The notes beneath the pieces are model-generated. The model was given only the letters and a program-made list of their open reading frames with translations. It did no database searches and was not told where the DNA came from. A stretch of DNA of 64,000 bases, taken from positions 878,939 through 942,938 of the forward strand of contig NZ_AP028056.1 in assembly GCF_030297015.1 (NCBI RefSeq), in the 5' to 3' direction. Numbering within the stretch: position 1 is the first letter of the stretch; the number at the start of each line of letters is the position of its first letter. The position numbers were made by a program, and so were the translations under genes. Source of the stretch: Brooklawnia propionicigenes. Lineage in GTDB: Bacteria; Actinomycetota; Actinomycetes; Propionibacteriales; Propionibacteriaceae. Below, piece by piece: positions 38,348-47,778 of this stretch.

Positions 38348-39025
38348 TCAGTGGCCGGACGAAAACGCCTTGTTACCGTTTTCTCTCAGCAGGTCGCGCG
38401 CCGGTTCGGCGTAGGTCACCCCGCTCAAGTGGCCGTCGGTGAATCGGAAGGTTGTCACGCTGGCCAGGGTGCACTGCCGCTTGCGGGGATCGTGAGCGAG
38501 CGGGCGTCCCTCAGCCGCGCGCCGCGCGATCCAGATCGGCAGTTGATGGCTGACCAGCACGGCCTGCCCGGTTGGGCTCAGCTCGCTCGCGGTGTCGGCG
38601 ATCGCATCGAGCATCCGAGCGGCAAGCACGACATAGGGTTCTCCCCACGATGGGCGCAGCGGATTGACGAAATAGCGCCAGTTGCGGGGGTCGAAGATCG
38701 CCACGTTGTGCTTCCCGAAGACCTGGCCAGCCAGTTTGTTGTCGGCCTCGATCAGCCGGTCATCGATGCGGACCGGGAGTTGGGGATGGGTCGCTGCGAT
38801 CGGTGCAAGGGTCTCCTGGGCACGTTCGAGCGGTGAGGAGCGCAACTGCTCAAGTTCGATGGGGGCGAAGTACTCGGCCAGTCGGTTCGCCATGGCCCTG
38901 CCGGTATCGGAGAGGTGATAGCCGGGCAGCAGTCCGTAAAGGATGCCGGTCGGGTTGAACACCTCGCCATGGCGCACGACGTGCACCTGGGCTGCTGGAC
39001 TGGAGTCTGTCTGGCTGGGTTGCAC
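38348..39025 (-). CDS. Histidine phosphatase family protein
   Basis: 225 residues. The VVRHGE motif (~residue 17) is the catalytic RHG box; SSPLERAQETLAPIA and VLVSHQLPIWI carry the second conserved Arg, Glu and His. Substrate is unknown; relatives include phosphoglycerate mutase-like and cobalamin-pathway phosphatases. GTG start at 39025 is leaderless, following TAGGCT by 6 bp. Confidence 0.88.
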   Translation of the reverse strand: MQPSQTDSSPAAQVHVVRHGEVFNPTGILYGLLPGYHLSDTGRAMANRLAEYFAPIELEQLRSSPLERAQETLAPIAATHPQLPVRIDDRLIEADNKLAGQVFGKHNVAIFDPRNWRYFVNPLRPSWGEPYVVLAARMLDAIADTASELSPTGQAVLVSHQLPIWIARRAAEGRPLAHDPRKRQCTLASVTTFRFTDGHLSGVTYAEPARDLLRENGNKAFSSGH

Positions 39026-39031
39026 GAATGA

Positions 39032-39037
39032 AGCCTA
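39032..39037 (-). promoter_or_regulatory. Leaderless -10 hexamer of the histidine phosphatase gene
   Basis: TAGGCT on the minus strand, 6 bp before the GTG at 39025. Confidence 0.5.
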
Positions 39038-39076
39038 CCGGCTGTGCGCCTGGGGCCATGAACTCGAAGCCGGGGA

Positions 39077-40684
39077 CTACTTGTTTCGTCTTCTGGGCCG
39101 CTGCAGGGAGGGCTTGCGGACCGGTTCACCGCGGGCGCCGAGCTGCTCGGCCCGTTTGACGGCGAATGCCGCCAGAGCGTCCACGAGATCGGCCTGGTTC
39201 GGCTGCGAGGCGACCACATCCACCCGCAGATTCGCCTCCTCGCAGGCGGCGACAGTGGCCGGGCCGATCGCCGCGATGATGGTGTCGACATGCGGTTTGC
39301 CGGCGATGCCGACCATATTCCGCACGGTCGAGGCAGAACTGAAGACCACGGCGTCGAATCGTCCGGCCTTGATGGCATCGCGGATCTCGGCGGCCGGCGG
39401 CGCGGCGCGAACCGTGCGGTAGGCGACCACATCGTCGACCTCCCAGCCCAGTTCGTTCATGCTCTGTACCAGCGAGTCGACCGAGACATCGGCACGGGGG
39501 ATGAAGATGCGGTTGATGGGGTCGAGCAGATCGTCGAAGATCGGAAATTCTGAGGCGAGTGCTTCGCTGCGCGCCTCGCCCTCGGGCACCAGATCGGGGG
39601 TGATACCCCAGCCGCGAAGCGCGGTCACGGTGTCGGCGCCGACGGCCGCGATGCGCAGACCGGAGAAGGCACGCGAATCGAGCCCGAGCCCGACCAGCCG
39701 TTCGGTGACAGCGCGCACCGCCTGCGCGGAGTTGAAAATGATCCACTGGTAGCGGCCGTCGACCAGACCCTGGATGGCGCGTTCCATCGGCTGCGGGTTG
39801 CGCGGTGGCTCCACCGAGATCGTCGGTATCTGCACCGGCACCGCACCGTGGTGCTCCAGGCGGCGTTCCATGGCCCCCGACAGCCCCTTGGTGCGCGGAA
39901 CCAGCACATGCCAGCCGAACAGGGGTTTGGATTCGAACCAGTTCAGGCTGGGATCGCGTACGGCAGCGGGACCGATGATCACGGCGGACGGGCGATCCTG
40001 GACGGCGTTCAGCACGTCGGCCAGCTCACCGAGAACCGTCGGAGTGGTCTTCTGAGCGCTGGTGGCGTAGTCGGAGACCACCAGGGCGCGGGTGTCGGCC
40101 GGCAGTCCGATCTGCTCGGCGTGAGCGATGATGTCGTCGGCCTGCTGATCGGGGAGCAACGCCACGAACGACTCACCATCGCCGGACATCGCTGCCGATC
40201 CGGACCACAGCCGGAAACCCGGTCCCGGCGTGATGCCGGTCGACGTGATCGCGAGACTGAGCCTGGACAGGCCCGGCACCATGTCGATACGACAGCCGTT
40301 GGCCCTGAGTTCGGAGGTGTAAGACGCTGCCTCGGCGTCCATCAAGGGGTCGCCGGCCAACAGCCAGACCACGCTCAGCCCGGATTGGACGAGCGTGGTG
40401 ATCTTGTCCAGGTCGGGATGATCGTCGGCGACGACCGTCACCGCCCGGTCCGGAGTGGTGATTTCGGGTTCGTCCAGCAGTCCCTCGTCCACGCCGGGAT
40501 TGAGGACGATGACATCGGCTTCCTCAATGGCCTTCAGACCGGCCAGCGTCAGCCGCAGCGGACCGCCCAGTCCAACCCCGACGAAAATCACATAGCCGGG
40601 GATGACCCGGGCCGGATGGCGGCTGGCCGTCAGGACGGCCGGATCACAATCGGCAAGCGCCAGTGTTGATCGCTGCTCACTCAC
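39077..40684 (-). CDS. hemD: Uroporphyrinogen-III synthase fused to a degenerate uroporphyrinogen methyltransferase domain
   Basis: 535 residues. Residues ~30-255 have the fold pattern of uroporphyrinogen-III C-methyltransferase, and ~260-515 are HemD (VLVPRTKGLSGAMERRLE, WIIFNSAQAVRAV, AAVGADTVTAL, VVFSSASTVRNM, AAIGPATVAACEEA). HemD cyclises hydroxymethylbilane in heme synthesis. The methyltransferase part is altered at SAM sites: GLGGPLRLT for GPGDPxLLT and GDPLMDAEAAS for GDPxxFGRGxEE. It may be inactive or structural. A Lys/Arg-rich tail ends the protein. Confidence 0.88.
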   Translation of the reverse strand: MSEQRSTLALADCDPAVLTASRHPARVIPGYVIFVGVGLGGPLRLTLAGLKAIEEADVIVLNPGVDEGLLDEPEITTPDRAVTVVADDHPDLDKITTLVQSGLSVVWLLAGDPLMDAEAASYTSELRANGCRIDMVPGLSRLSLAITSTGITPGPGFRLWSGSAAMSGDGESFVALLPDQQADDIIAHAEQIGLPADTRALVVSDYATSAQKTTPTVLGELADVLNAVQDRPSAVIIGPAAVRDPSLNWFESKPLFGWHVLVPRTKGLSGAMERRLEHHGAVPVQIPTISVEPPRNPQPMERAIQGLVDGRYQWIIFNSAQAVRAVTERLVGLGLDSRAFSGLRIAAVGADTVTALRGWGITPDLVPEGEARSEALASEFPIFDDLLDPINRIFIPRADVSVDSLVQSMNELGWEVDDVVAYRTVRAAPPAAEIRDAIKAGRFDAVVFSSASTVRNMVGIAGKPHVDTIIAAIGPATVAACEEANLRVDVVASQPNQADLVDALAAFAVKRAEQLGARGEPVRKPSLQRPRRRNK

Positions 40685-40797
40685 GGCAACTCCTCAACCC
40701 GCGGACGTGTGACGAAGTTTCTGCGCATGACCACCCGAAGAGCACGACAACCTCGAGCACATCAATGGCTGACCGCCAGGCCGAAGCCCGGCAGAGC

Positions 40798-40899
40798 TTA
40801 GCGGCCTGCCCTGCGGCGCTGGATGCGCGTCTTCTTCAGCAGCTTGCGATGCTTCTTCTTCGCCATCCTCTTGCGGCGCTTCTTGATGACCGATCCCAC
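40798..40899 (-). CDS. 33-residue basic ribosomal protein bS22 / AURKAIP1-COX24 domain
   Basis: GTG-started frame encoding a 33-residue protein that begins [18 protein letters not shown] and ends RRRAGR. It is nearly identical in pattern to the small protein bS22 found in mycobacterial 30S subunits and to the mitochondrial mS38 domain. AGAGG lies upstream of the GTG. It sits between proC and hemD, as in mycobacteria. It is below the size cutoff of most gene finders. Confidence 0.9.
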   Translation of the reverse strand: MGSVIKKRRKRMAKKKHRKLLKKTRIQRRRAGR

Positions 40900-41019
40900 T
40901 GTGATCCTCTCGAGAATCTGAATGTCTTGGTGTGATGAGTTGCGACGCGCACAGACTCACCGTGTGCGGCTAACCGCAACTTGAGCAGTTTACCGCGGGG
41001 GCTTCGGAATGAACAATCG

Positions 41020-41820
41020 TCATTCCCCACGGCTGCGCCGGTAGGCGGCCCACACCGCGTCGCTGACAGCGGCCCGAGTGGCGTGCGCGTCGAGCGCGCG
41101 GATGCCCGCGGCGGTGGTGCCGCCGGGTGAGGTGACCCGCTCCCGGAGCACCGTCGGATGCTCTCCGGCAGCGAGCAGCCGAGCCGAACCAATGATCATC
41201 TGGCGAGCCAGTTTGTCGGCCTGCTGACGGGTCAGCCCGACCTGGACCCCGGCCTCGGTCAGCGCCTCGGCAAGATAGAAGACATAGGCAGGGCCGGAGC
41301 CGCTGACTGCTGTCACGGCGTCTTGCAGCGACTCGGGGACGATCATGGTCTCCCCGACCGCCTGCATCAGGCTGGTGGCCAGATCGAGCTGCTGTGGGCT
41401 GACCGTCTCGTTGGGCGACAGCGCAGACATGCCCGCCCCGACCTGCGCAGGGGTATTCGGCATGACCCGGACGACCGGGGTGCCCCCGGGCAGATGTTCG
41501 GCGAGCAGGCCGAGCGGGACGCCCGCGCACATCGACATCACCAGCGTCTGCTCACCGATCAGCGGTGCGATCTGCTGGCAGGCGGCGGCTGCGATCTTCG
41601 GCTTGACGACGACCGCGATCACCTCGGGAGTGCCGGTGATCTCAGTGGCGGAGGCCACCACCTGCAGACCGGCGACCGAGGCCAGTTCGGCGCGACGATC
41701 TGCGCTCGGCTCGACGACCCGGACTCTCGTCCAGCCGTCGGCGACCAGGCCGGAAGCGATCGCGGTGCCCATCACGCCGCCTCCGACGACAACGACATCT
41801 GCTGTCGTGCGACCCGTCAT
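41020..41820 (-). CDS. proC: Pyrroline-5-carboxylate reductase
   Basis: 266 residues, standard length. The N-terminal Rossmann motif is VVVGGGVMGTAIASGL; VRVMPNTPAQVGAGM, AVSGSGPAYVFYLAEAL and the C-terminal VTSPGGTTAAGI are the ProC signatures. It makes proline from P5C with NAD(P)H. The start at 41820 is one base from the asd stop. A proline dehydrogenase gene running the opposite reaction sequence lies 2 kb upstream. Confidence 0.96.
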   Translation of the reverse strand: MTGRTTADVVVVGGGVMGTAIASGLVADGWTRVRVVEPSADRRAELASVAGLQVVASATEITGTPEVIAVVVKPKIAAAACQQIAPLIGEQTLVMSMCAGVPLGLLAEHLPGGTPVVRVMPNTPAQVGAGMSALSPNETVSPQQLDLATSLMQAVGETMIVPESLQDAVTAVSGSGPAYVFYLAEALTEAGVQVGLTRQQADKLARQMIIGSARLLAAGEHPTVLRERVTSPGGTTAAGIRALDAHATRAAVSDAVWAAYRRSRGE

Positions 41821-41821
41821 G

Positions 41822-42925
<1,104 letters not shown>

Positions 42926-43699
42926 CTAGAGCCAGCCGACGACCCCGGCGAGCAACGAATAGCCGACGAAAGCGGTGATGTCGATCACCGTGTGGGCGAT
43001 CACCAGCGGCCACAAGCGTCTGGTCCGCTGGTACAACCAGCCGAGCAACAGGCCGAACACCAGGTTGCTGATGAATCCCCCGAAGCCCTGATAGAGGTGA
43101 TAGCTGCCGCGGATCAGCGCACTCACCACGATCGCGGCGCCCGGATGCCAGCCGGATTGCCGCCACCGGGTGGTCAGGTAGCCGATCATCACCACCTCTT
43201 CGAGGAAGCCGTTCTGGAACGCTGCCAGGCAGTACATCGGGATCGTCCACGAATCCGAACCCAGATCGGCCATCACGATGGTCGTGTTGATGCCCAACTG
43301 CCGCGCCAGCAGGTAGAAGCCCAGCGCGGGTCCCAGGATCAGCAACGCCAAGCCGACCCCCAGCGCGATGTCGCGCCCGACCCGGCGTCCGTCCAGACCG
43401 ATCGCCCGCCACGGACTCGGCCCCGGCGGCCAGATCCGCCAGAGCAGGTAGATCGCCAGGAACGGCGCGCAGAACGGCAGCAGATTATTGGCCAGCTGAT
43501 AGGCGAGGTCGAGCCAGGGCCGGTCGGGGGTGACCGCCGAGTTCATCGTCGATGTCTGCTCCGACAAGGGCACCTGGTAGGTCAGCCGGTTGATGATGTT
43601 GAGGATGGAGTAGACCGCCGACTTGCCCAGCGATATCCCGAGAATCAGCAGGGTCTCGAGCACCAGACGTGGACGCGTGCGCGCGGCAGTCGCCGCCAC
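42926..43699 (-). CDS. CPBP-family intramembrane metalloprotease
   Basis: 257 residues with about seven membrane helices. The CPBP/ABI motifs are FLEEVVMIGYL (motif 1 Glu-Glu), GSYHLYQG (motif 2 His) and AHTVID (motif 3 His). The usual Arg of EExxxR is absent (EEVVMIG). Such proteases process membrane-bound peptides or proteins. The GTG at 43699 overlaps closely with the proline dehydrogenase stop, so it is probably cotranscribed. Confidence 0.87.
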   Translation of the reverse strand: MAATAARTRPRLVLETLLILGISLGKSAVYSILNIINRLTYQVPLSEQTSTMNSAVTPDRPWLDLAYQLANNLLPFCAPFLAIYLLWRIWPPGPSPWRAIGLDGRRVGRDIALGVGLALLILGPALGFYLLARQLGINTTIVMADLGSDSWTIPMYCLAAFQNGFLEEVVMIGYLTTRWRQSGWHPGAAIVVSALIRGSYHLYQGFGGFISNLVFGLLLGWLYQRTRRLWPLVIAHTVIDITAFVGYSLLAGVVGWL

Positions 43700-43700
43700 C

Positions 43701-44630
43701 TCAGCGCTTCCCGAACAGCGAACGCGCGAACAACGCCGCATTGGCCGGCCGCTCGGCCAGCCGCTGCGTGTAGTAGTCGTACCAGCCCGGCCCGAACGGC
43801 ACCAGCACGCGCGAACGGTAACCGACGTCGGCCAGTCTGCGTTGCTCCATCGGGCGCACGCCGTGAAGCATCTGGAACTCGTAGCTCTCGGGTGGACGGC
43901 CGGTGCGCCTGATCAGCTCTTCGGCGATCGAGATCATCCGCGGATCGTGGCTGGCCACCAGTGCGATGACCTGACTGTTCATCAGCATCCGCAGGTCGCG
44001 GACGAAGGCCAGGTCGATCTCATGGCGGTTCCGGAATGCCACCTGCTTGGGCTCGCGGAAGACCCCCTTGCACAGTCTGATCCGGCGGCCAGGCATGGCC
44101 AGGTCCGACAAATCGCGCTGCGTGCGGTGCAACGCCGCCTGTACCGTCACTCCGACGGCCGGGATGTCTTGGTGCAGCTGCTCCCAGGCGCGCAGCGTCG
44201 GCTCCACCAACTCGTAGTCGCCCATGTCGACTGTCACCAGCACTCCGGCATTGCTGGCCGCGCGACAGATCGTGCGCGCTGCCCCCAACGCGAAATGCCG
44301 GCCTTCGGCCCCGAGCCGCTGGCCCAGCCGGCTCAATCGCAGCGACAGTTCCGACGACGAGCTGATGCCTTCATCACTCAGCCGCCGGACGATGGTCAGA
44401 TAGACGTCCTTGTTGGCGGCAGCCTGTTCAAGGGTGTTCACATGATCACCGAGATAGCCCACGCTGACCAGCAATCCCTTGTCGATCAGCGATATCAGCA
44501 CCGGGATCAGATCGTCCAGGTCTTGACCGGCGACGTAACGGGCCACCAGATCGCGCGCTGCCGATGTCGACATGGCAGCCTCCCGGACGCGGTCGCGCTG
44601 CGCCCACCGGGTGACCAGATCACTCATCAT
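43701..44630 (-). CDS. Proline dehydrogenase (monofunctional)
   Basis: 309 residues. A FAD-dependent TIM barrel oxidising proline to P5C. LVTVDMGDYELVEPTL, LCKGVFREPKQVAF, ALVASHDPRMI and YEFQMLHGVRPMEQRRL match PRODH motifs, with the C-terminal VPFGPGWYDYYTQRLAERPAN carrying the substrate-binding Arg residues. No P5C dehydrogenase domain is attached and none is seen nearby. It overlaps the epimerase-like gene as ATGA. Confidence 0.92.
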   Translation of the reverse strand: MMSDLVTRWAQRDRVREAAMSTSAARDLVARYVAGQDLDDLIPVLISLIDKGLLVSVGYLGDHVNTLEQAAANKDVYLTIVRRLSDEGISSSSELSLRLSRLGQRLGAEGRHFALGAARTICRAASNAGVLVTVDMGDYELVEPTLRAWEQLHQDIPAVGVTVQAALHRTQRDLSDLAMPGRRIRLCKGVFREPKQVAFRNRHEIDLAFVRDLRMLMNSQVIALVASHDPRMISIAEELIRRTGRPPESYEFQMLHGVRPMEQRRLADVGYRSRVLVPFGPGWYDYYTQRLAERPANAALFARSLFGKR

Positions 44631-45493
44631 TGCCCTTCACTCCTACCTGCCTGCACGGCCGCCGAAATGTGCCGCCTGGTCTGATCGAGGCAATCTGCCA
44701 GCAACTGTGCGCGTTCATCGGCGGTAGCAGCCCGGCGAGTGTTGACTTCGTGAATGATATGCCCCTGGTACCCGCGCCGGAGCAGAGTCTCCACTACCTC
44801 CCACGATCGCTGGTTTCCCTCGCCGGGCAGCAGATGCTCATCCAGCACCGAGCCGCTGCCGTCGGTCAGGTGGAGGTGGCGCAGCCGCGGGCCCCAATCG
44901 TCCAGATAGCTGAGCGAACGTGCCCCGGCGGTCGCCGCATGCGACAGATCGAGGGTCAGCCACTCATAGGGCTGATCGGTGGGATCCCAATCGGGCGCAT
45001 AGGCCTGAGCGATCAGCCCGGGCGCCCGCCACGGATACATGTTCTCCACCGCAATAATGATGCCGGTGCGCTCGCTGAGCTCGTAGACGGTTTCGGTGAA
45101 CGTACTCGCATAGCTGCGCTGCCAAGCGAACGGCGGATGCACGACCACCAGATCGCTGCCCAGCAGCAGGGCAGCCTCGCACGATCGGCGGAGTTTCTCT
45201 CCCGGATCGGTGCCCCACACGCGCGGGGTGAACATCAGGCACGGCGCATGAACGCTCAGCACCGGCACCTGGTACTCGTCCCGGAGTTGCCGCACCTGAT
45301 CAAGATCAGCACTCGCGGCATCGGTTCCCACCATCAGTTCGATGCCGTCGTAGCCGAGTTGCGCCGCCAGCTGGAAGGCACTGCCGGTCGAATCGGGAAA
45401 AACGGCCGACGTACTCAAGCCCACGGTGGGCGTCGCGGAGCCATCGTCGGGCAGCGCTCGCCGAGCCGGCTCCGGATGGTCAGCAGATTCCAC
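44627..45493 (-). CDS. Sugar phosphate isomerase/epimerase-like TIM barrel protein
   Basis: 288 residues, AP endonuclease 2/xylose isomerase-like fold. GYDGIELMVG near the N-terminus, VLSVHAPCL, VVVHPPF, IAVENMYPW, LTLDLSHAATAG, HLHLTDGSG and HEVNTRRA give the metal-binding His/Glu/Asp set. Substrate is unknown; a homolog sits near proC in mycobacteria too. GTG at 45493 follows TACGGT by 6 bp, deciding the start among several in-frame candidates. Confidence 0.85.
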   Translation of the reverse strand: MESADHPEPARRALPDDGSATPTVGLSTSAVFPDSTGSAFQLAAQLGYDGIELMVGTDAASADLDQVRQLRDEYQVPVLSVHAPCLMFTPRVWGTDPGEKLRRSCEAALLLGSDLVVVHPPFAWQRSYASTFTETVYELSERTGIIIAVENMYPWRAPGLIAQAYAPDWDPTDQPYEWLTLDLSHAATAGARSLSYLDDWGPRLRHLHLTDGSGSVLDEHLLPGEGNQRSWEVVETLLRRGYQGHIIHEVNTRRAATADERAQLLADCLDQTRRHISAAVQAGRSEGQ

Positions 45494-45499
45494 GAATCC

Positions 45500-45505
45500 A
45501 CCGTA
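45500..45505 (-). promoter_or_regulatory. Leaderless -10 hexamer of the TIM-barrel gene
   Basis: TACGGT on the minus strand, 6 bp before the GTG at 45493; divergent with the VOC gene promoter. Confidence 0.45.
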
Positions 45506-45567
45506 CTTGGCCAATCCATCAGTTGTGCTGCCCCGACCCCGGATTCGCAGATACCCAACCGAGTTGC

Positions 45568-45573
45568 GACAAT
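45568..45573 (+). promoter_or_regulatory. Leaderless -10 hexamer of the VOC gene
   Basis: GACAAT, 6 bp before the ATG at 45580. Confidence 0.45.
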
Positions 45574-45579
45574 GGCTGC

Positions 45580-46218
45580 ATGCATATCGACCATCTGACA
45601 TTCGTGGCTGGCCCGCAGGGACTGCAAGCAACCGTAGATGAGTTGAGCGAGGTCTTGGGACGCGAGTTCAAGGACGGGGGCTTCCACCCCCGCTTCGGCA
45701 CCCGCAACAACATCCTGCCGCTGACAGACGGCCGCTATCTCGAGGCTGTCGAGGTACTCGATCATCCGGCCGCGGACAAGGCGGTCTACGGCCAGGTCGT
45801 GCGCGCTCGCCAGGCGCTGGGCGGCGGCTGGCTGAGCTGGGTGATAGCGGTGGACGATCTGGCCCCATTCGAGAGGCGTCTGGAGCGCAGCGCGGTGCCC
45901 GGTTCGCGGCAGTTCCCCGATGGACGACGACTCGAGTGGCATCAGATTGGCGTCAAGGGATTGATGACCGATCCTCAGCTGCCCTACTTCTTGAAGTGGG
46001 AGTCCGCTCCGGAGGTGCTGCCCTCGGCTCTGCACGGTGATGTGCGGCTGGACACCATCGAGATCGCCGGGTCCCGCTCCCGCGTCGAGGAATGGGTCGG
46101 CGCTCCGATCACCGAGTTGCTGGACGACATCAAGATCAACTTCACCAGCCCAAACGGCTCTCCAGGGATCTCTTCGGTGACCTTCGAGGTTCCCGGACGC
46201 GGGCTGATCCGCGTCTGA
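45580..46218 (+). CDS. Glyoxalase-like VOC domain protein
   Basis: 212 residues. It begins MHIDHLTFVAGPQGLQATV, the start of a glyoxalase-like fold (PF13468 type), with FHPRFGTRNNILPLTDGRYLEAV and FLKWES as further strands. The biological reaction is not known. Start chosen because it opens the domain and follows a leaderless promoter. Confidence 0.8.
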   Translation: MHIDHLTFVAGPQGLQATVDELSEVLGREFKDGGFHPRFGTRNNILPLTDGRYLEAVEVLDHPAADKAVYGQVVRARQALGGGWLSWVIAVDDLAPFERRLERSAVPGSRQFPDGRRLEWHQIGVKGLMTDPQLPYFLKWESAPEVLPSALHGDVRLDTIEIAGSRSRVEEWVGAPITELLDDIKINFTSPNGSPGISSVTFEVPGRGLIRV

Positions 46219-46328
46219 GCTTGTCCGCTCGATTCGGCGAGCCCGTCGGTTACCGCGGCGCTTCGCCTTGCCCCCGCAAGATATCGCGGGACAACCGGGC
46301 GCACGACGAAAACGTCAGTGCCGCCCTC

Positions 46329-46334
46329 TAGTCT
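46329..46334 (+). promoter_or_regulatory. Leaderless -10 hexamer of radA
   Basis: TAGTCT, 6 bp before the ATG at 46341. Confidence 0.5.
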
Positions 46335-46340
46335 CTTCGC

Positions 46341-47768
46341 ATGGCTACCAAGACCGACGGATATCAGTGCACCGAATGCGGTTGGACGTCCGTGCGCTGG
46401 GTCGGCCGCTGCGGCGAATGCCAGACCTGGGGATCGGTAGCCGAACGTGGTGCACCCAAGCTCGAATCCGTCAGCGCATCGGTGCCGGCGCACGCCGCTG
46501 TACCGATCGGCGAGGTCGACATCCAGGCCGCGCAGCGCACCCTCACCGGCATCGGCGAACTGGATCGCGTGCTGGGCGGAGGACTCGTGCCGGGCGCCGT
46601 GGTCCTGCTGGCCGGCGAGCCGGGGGTCGGTAAGTCGACTCTGCTCCTCGAGGTGGCGGCCCGCTGGGCGCAGGCCGGGCAGACCACCCTGTACGTCTCG
46701 GGTGAGGAATCGGCTGCTCAGGTGCGGCTGCGCGCCGAACGCACCCATGCGGTGGCCGACAAGCTCTATCTCGCTGCGGAAACCGACCTCGGCACGGTGC
46801 TGGGCCATATCGAGCAGACCGCGCCGAGCCTGCTGGTGGTCGACTCCGTCCAGACCATCGGCACCGCCGAAGCCGACGGTTCGCCCGGCGGAGTGACCCA
46901 GGTGCGGGAGGTGACCGGGGCGCTGGTGCGCGTCGCCAAGCGGCGTGGCATGGCAGTGATCATCGTCGGCCATGTCACCAAGGACGGCCAGGTCGCCGGC
47001 CCCCGCTTCTTGGAACACCTGGTCGACGTCGTGCTGTCATTCGAAGGCGACCGGCATTCGGGTTTCCGGATGGTACGCGCCAACAAGAACCGCTTCGGGC
47101 CTGCTGACGAGGTCGGCTGCTTCGAGATGGGCGAACACGGCATCGTCGAGGTTCCCGATCCTTCGGGTCTGTTCACCTCACGCCATGAGGAGCCGGCGCC
47201 GGGCACCTGTGTCACCGTCACCAGAGAAGGCAGCCGCTGCATGCTGGCCGAGGTGCAGTCGCTGGTCGCCTCCGTCGCCGCGGACACCCCGCCCCGCCGG
47301 GTGACCCACGGGGTGGACGGGTCGCGGGTGGCGATGATCCTCGCGGTTCTGCAACGGCGCGCGAATTTCGGCCTGTCGAGGCACGATGTCTATGTCTCGA
47401 CCGTGGGCGGGGCACGTATCCTCGACCCCGCCGCCGATCTGGCACTGGCGATCGCGATCGCGTCCGCGGGGCTGGACGAAGGGTGCCATCGCAAGGTGAT
47501 CGCGCTCGGCGAGATAGGGCTGGCCGGAGACCTGCGGCGGGTTCCCGGGCTGGAGCAGCGCGTTGGCGAGGCCGCCCGGCTGGGTTTCGAACTCGCCTTG
47601 GTGCCGGCAGGAAACCGGGATCCCAACAACCGGTTGCCCCGGATGCACGGGCTCAAGGTCGTCGAGGTGGCCACGGTCGCCGAAGCCCTGGGCGCCCTCG
47701 GGCTGAGACGAAGCCGCTCCTCGGCGACTCGGGCTTCAGTAACCGAAGCCGAATACCCACCCGCCTAG
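46341..47768 (+). CDS. radA: DNA repair protein RadA/Sms
   Basis: 475 residues. Zinc finger CTECGWTSVRWVGRCGEC, Walker A AGEPGVGKST, Walker B LLVVDSVQT, the RadA-specific KNRFG motif and a Lon-like C-terminal domain with GLDEGCHRKVIALGEIGLAG (split over the end). It drives branch migration in recombination. It is followed 10 bp later by disA, the order seen across many Gram-positives, where RadA regulates DisA. Confidence 0.97.
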   Translation: MATKTDGYQCTECGWTSVRWVGRCGECQTWGSVAERGAPKLESVSASVPAHAAVPIGEVDIQAAQRTLTGIGELDRVLGGGLVPGAVVLLAGEPGVGKSTLLLEVAARWAQAGQTTLYVSGEESAAQVRLRAERTHAVADKLYLAAETDLGTVLGHIEQTAPSLLVVDSVQTIGTAEADGSPGGVTQVREVTGALVRVAKRRGMAVIIVGHVTKDGQVAGPRFLEHLVDVVLSFEGDRHSGFRMVRANKNRFGPADEVGCFEMGEHGIVEVPDPSGLFTSRHEEPAPGTCVTVTREGSRCMLAEVQSLVASVAADTPPRRVTHGVDGSRVAMILAVLQRRANFGLSRHDVYVSTVGGARILDPAADLALAIAIASAGLDEGCHRKVIALGEIGLAGDLRRVPGLEQRVGEAARLGFELALVPAGNRDPNNRLPRMHGLKVVEVATVAEALGALGLRRSRSSATRASVTEAEYPPA

Positions 47769-47771
47769 ACT
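47766..47771 (+). promoter_or_regulatory. Leaderless -10 hexamer of disA
   Basis: TAGACT overlapping the radA stop region, 7 bp before the GTG at 47779. It would allow expression of disA apart from radA. Confidence 0.5.
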
Positions 47772-47778
47772 GGTTGCC

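Noticed and set aside
46219-46340. Possible RNA gene between the VOC gene and radA
   Set aside because: No tRNA-like or other recognisable fold; it holds only the radA promoter.
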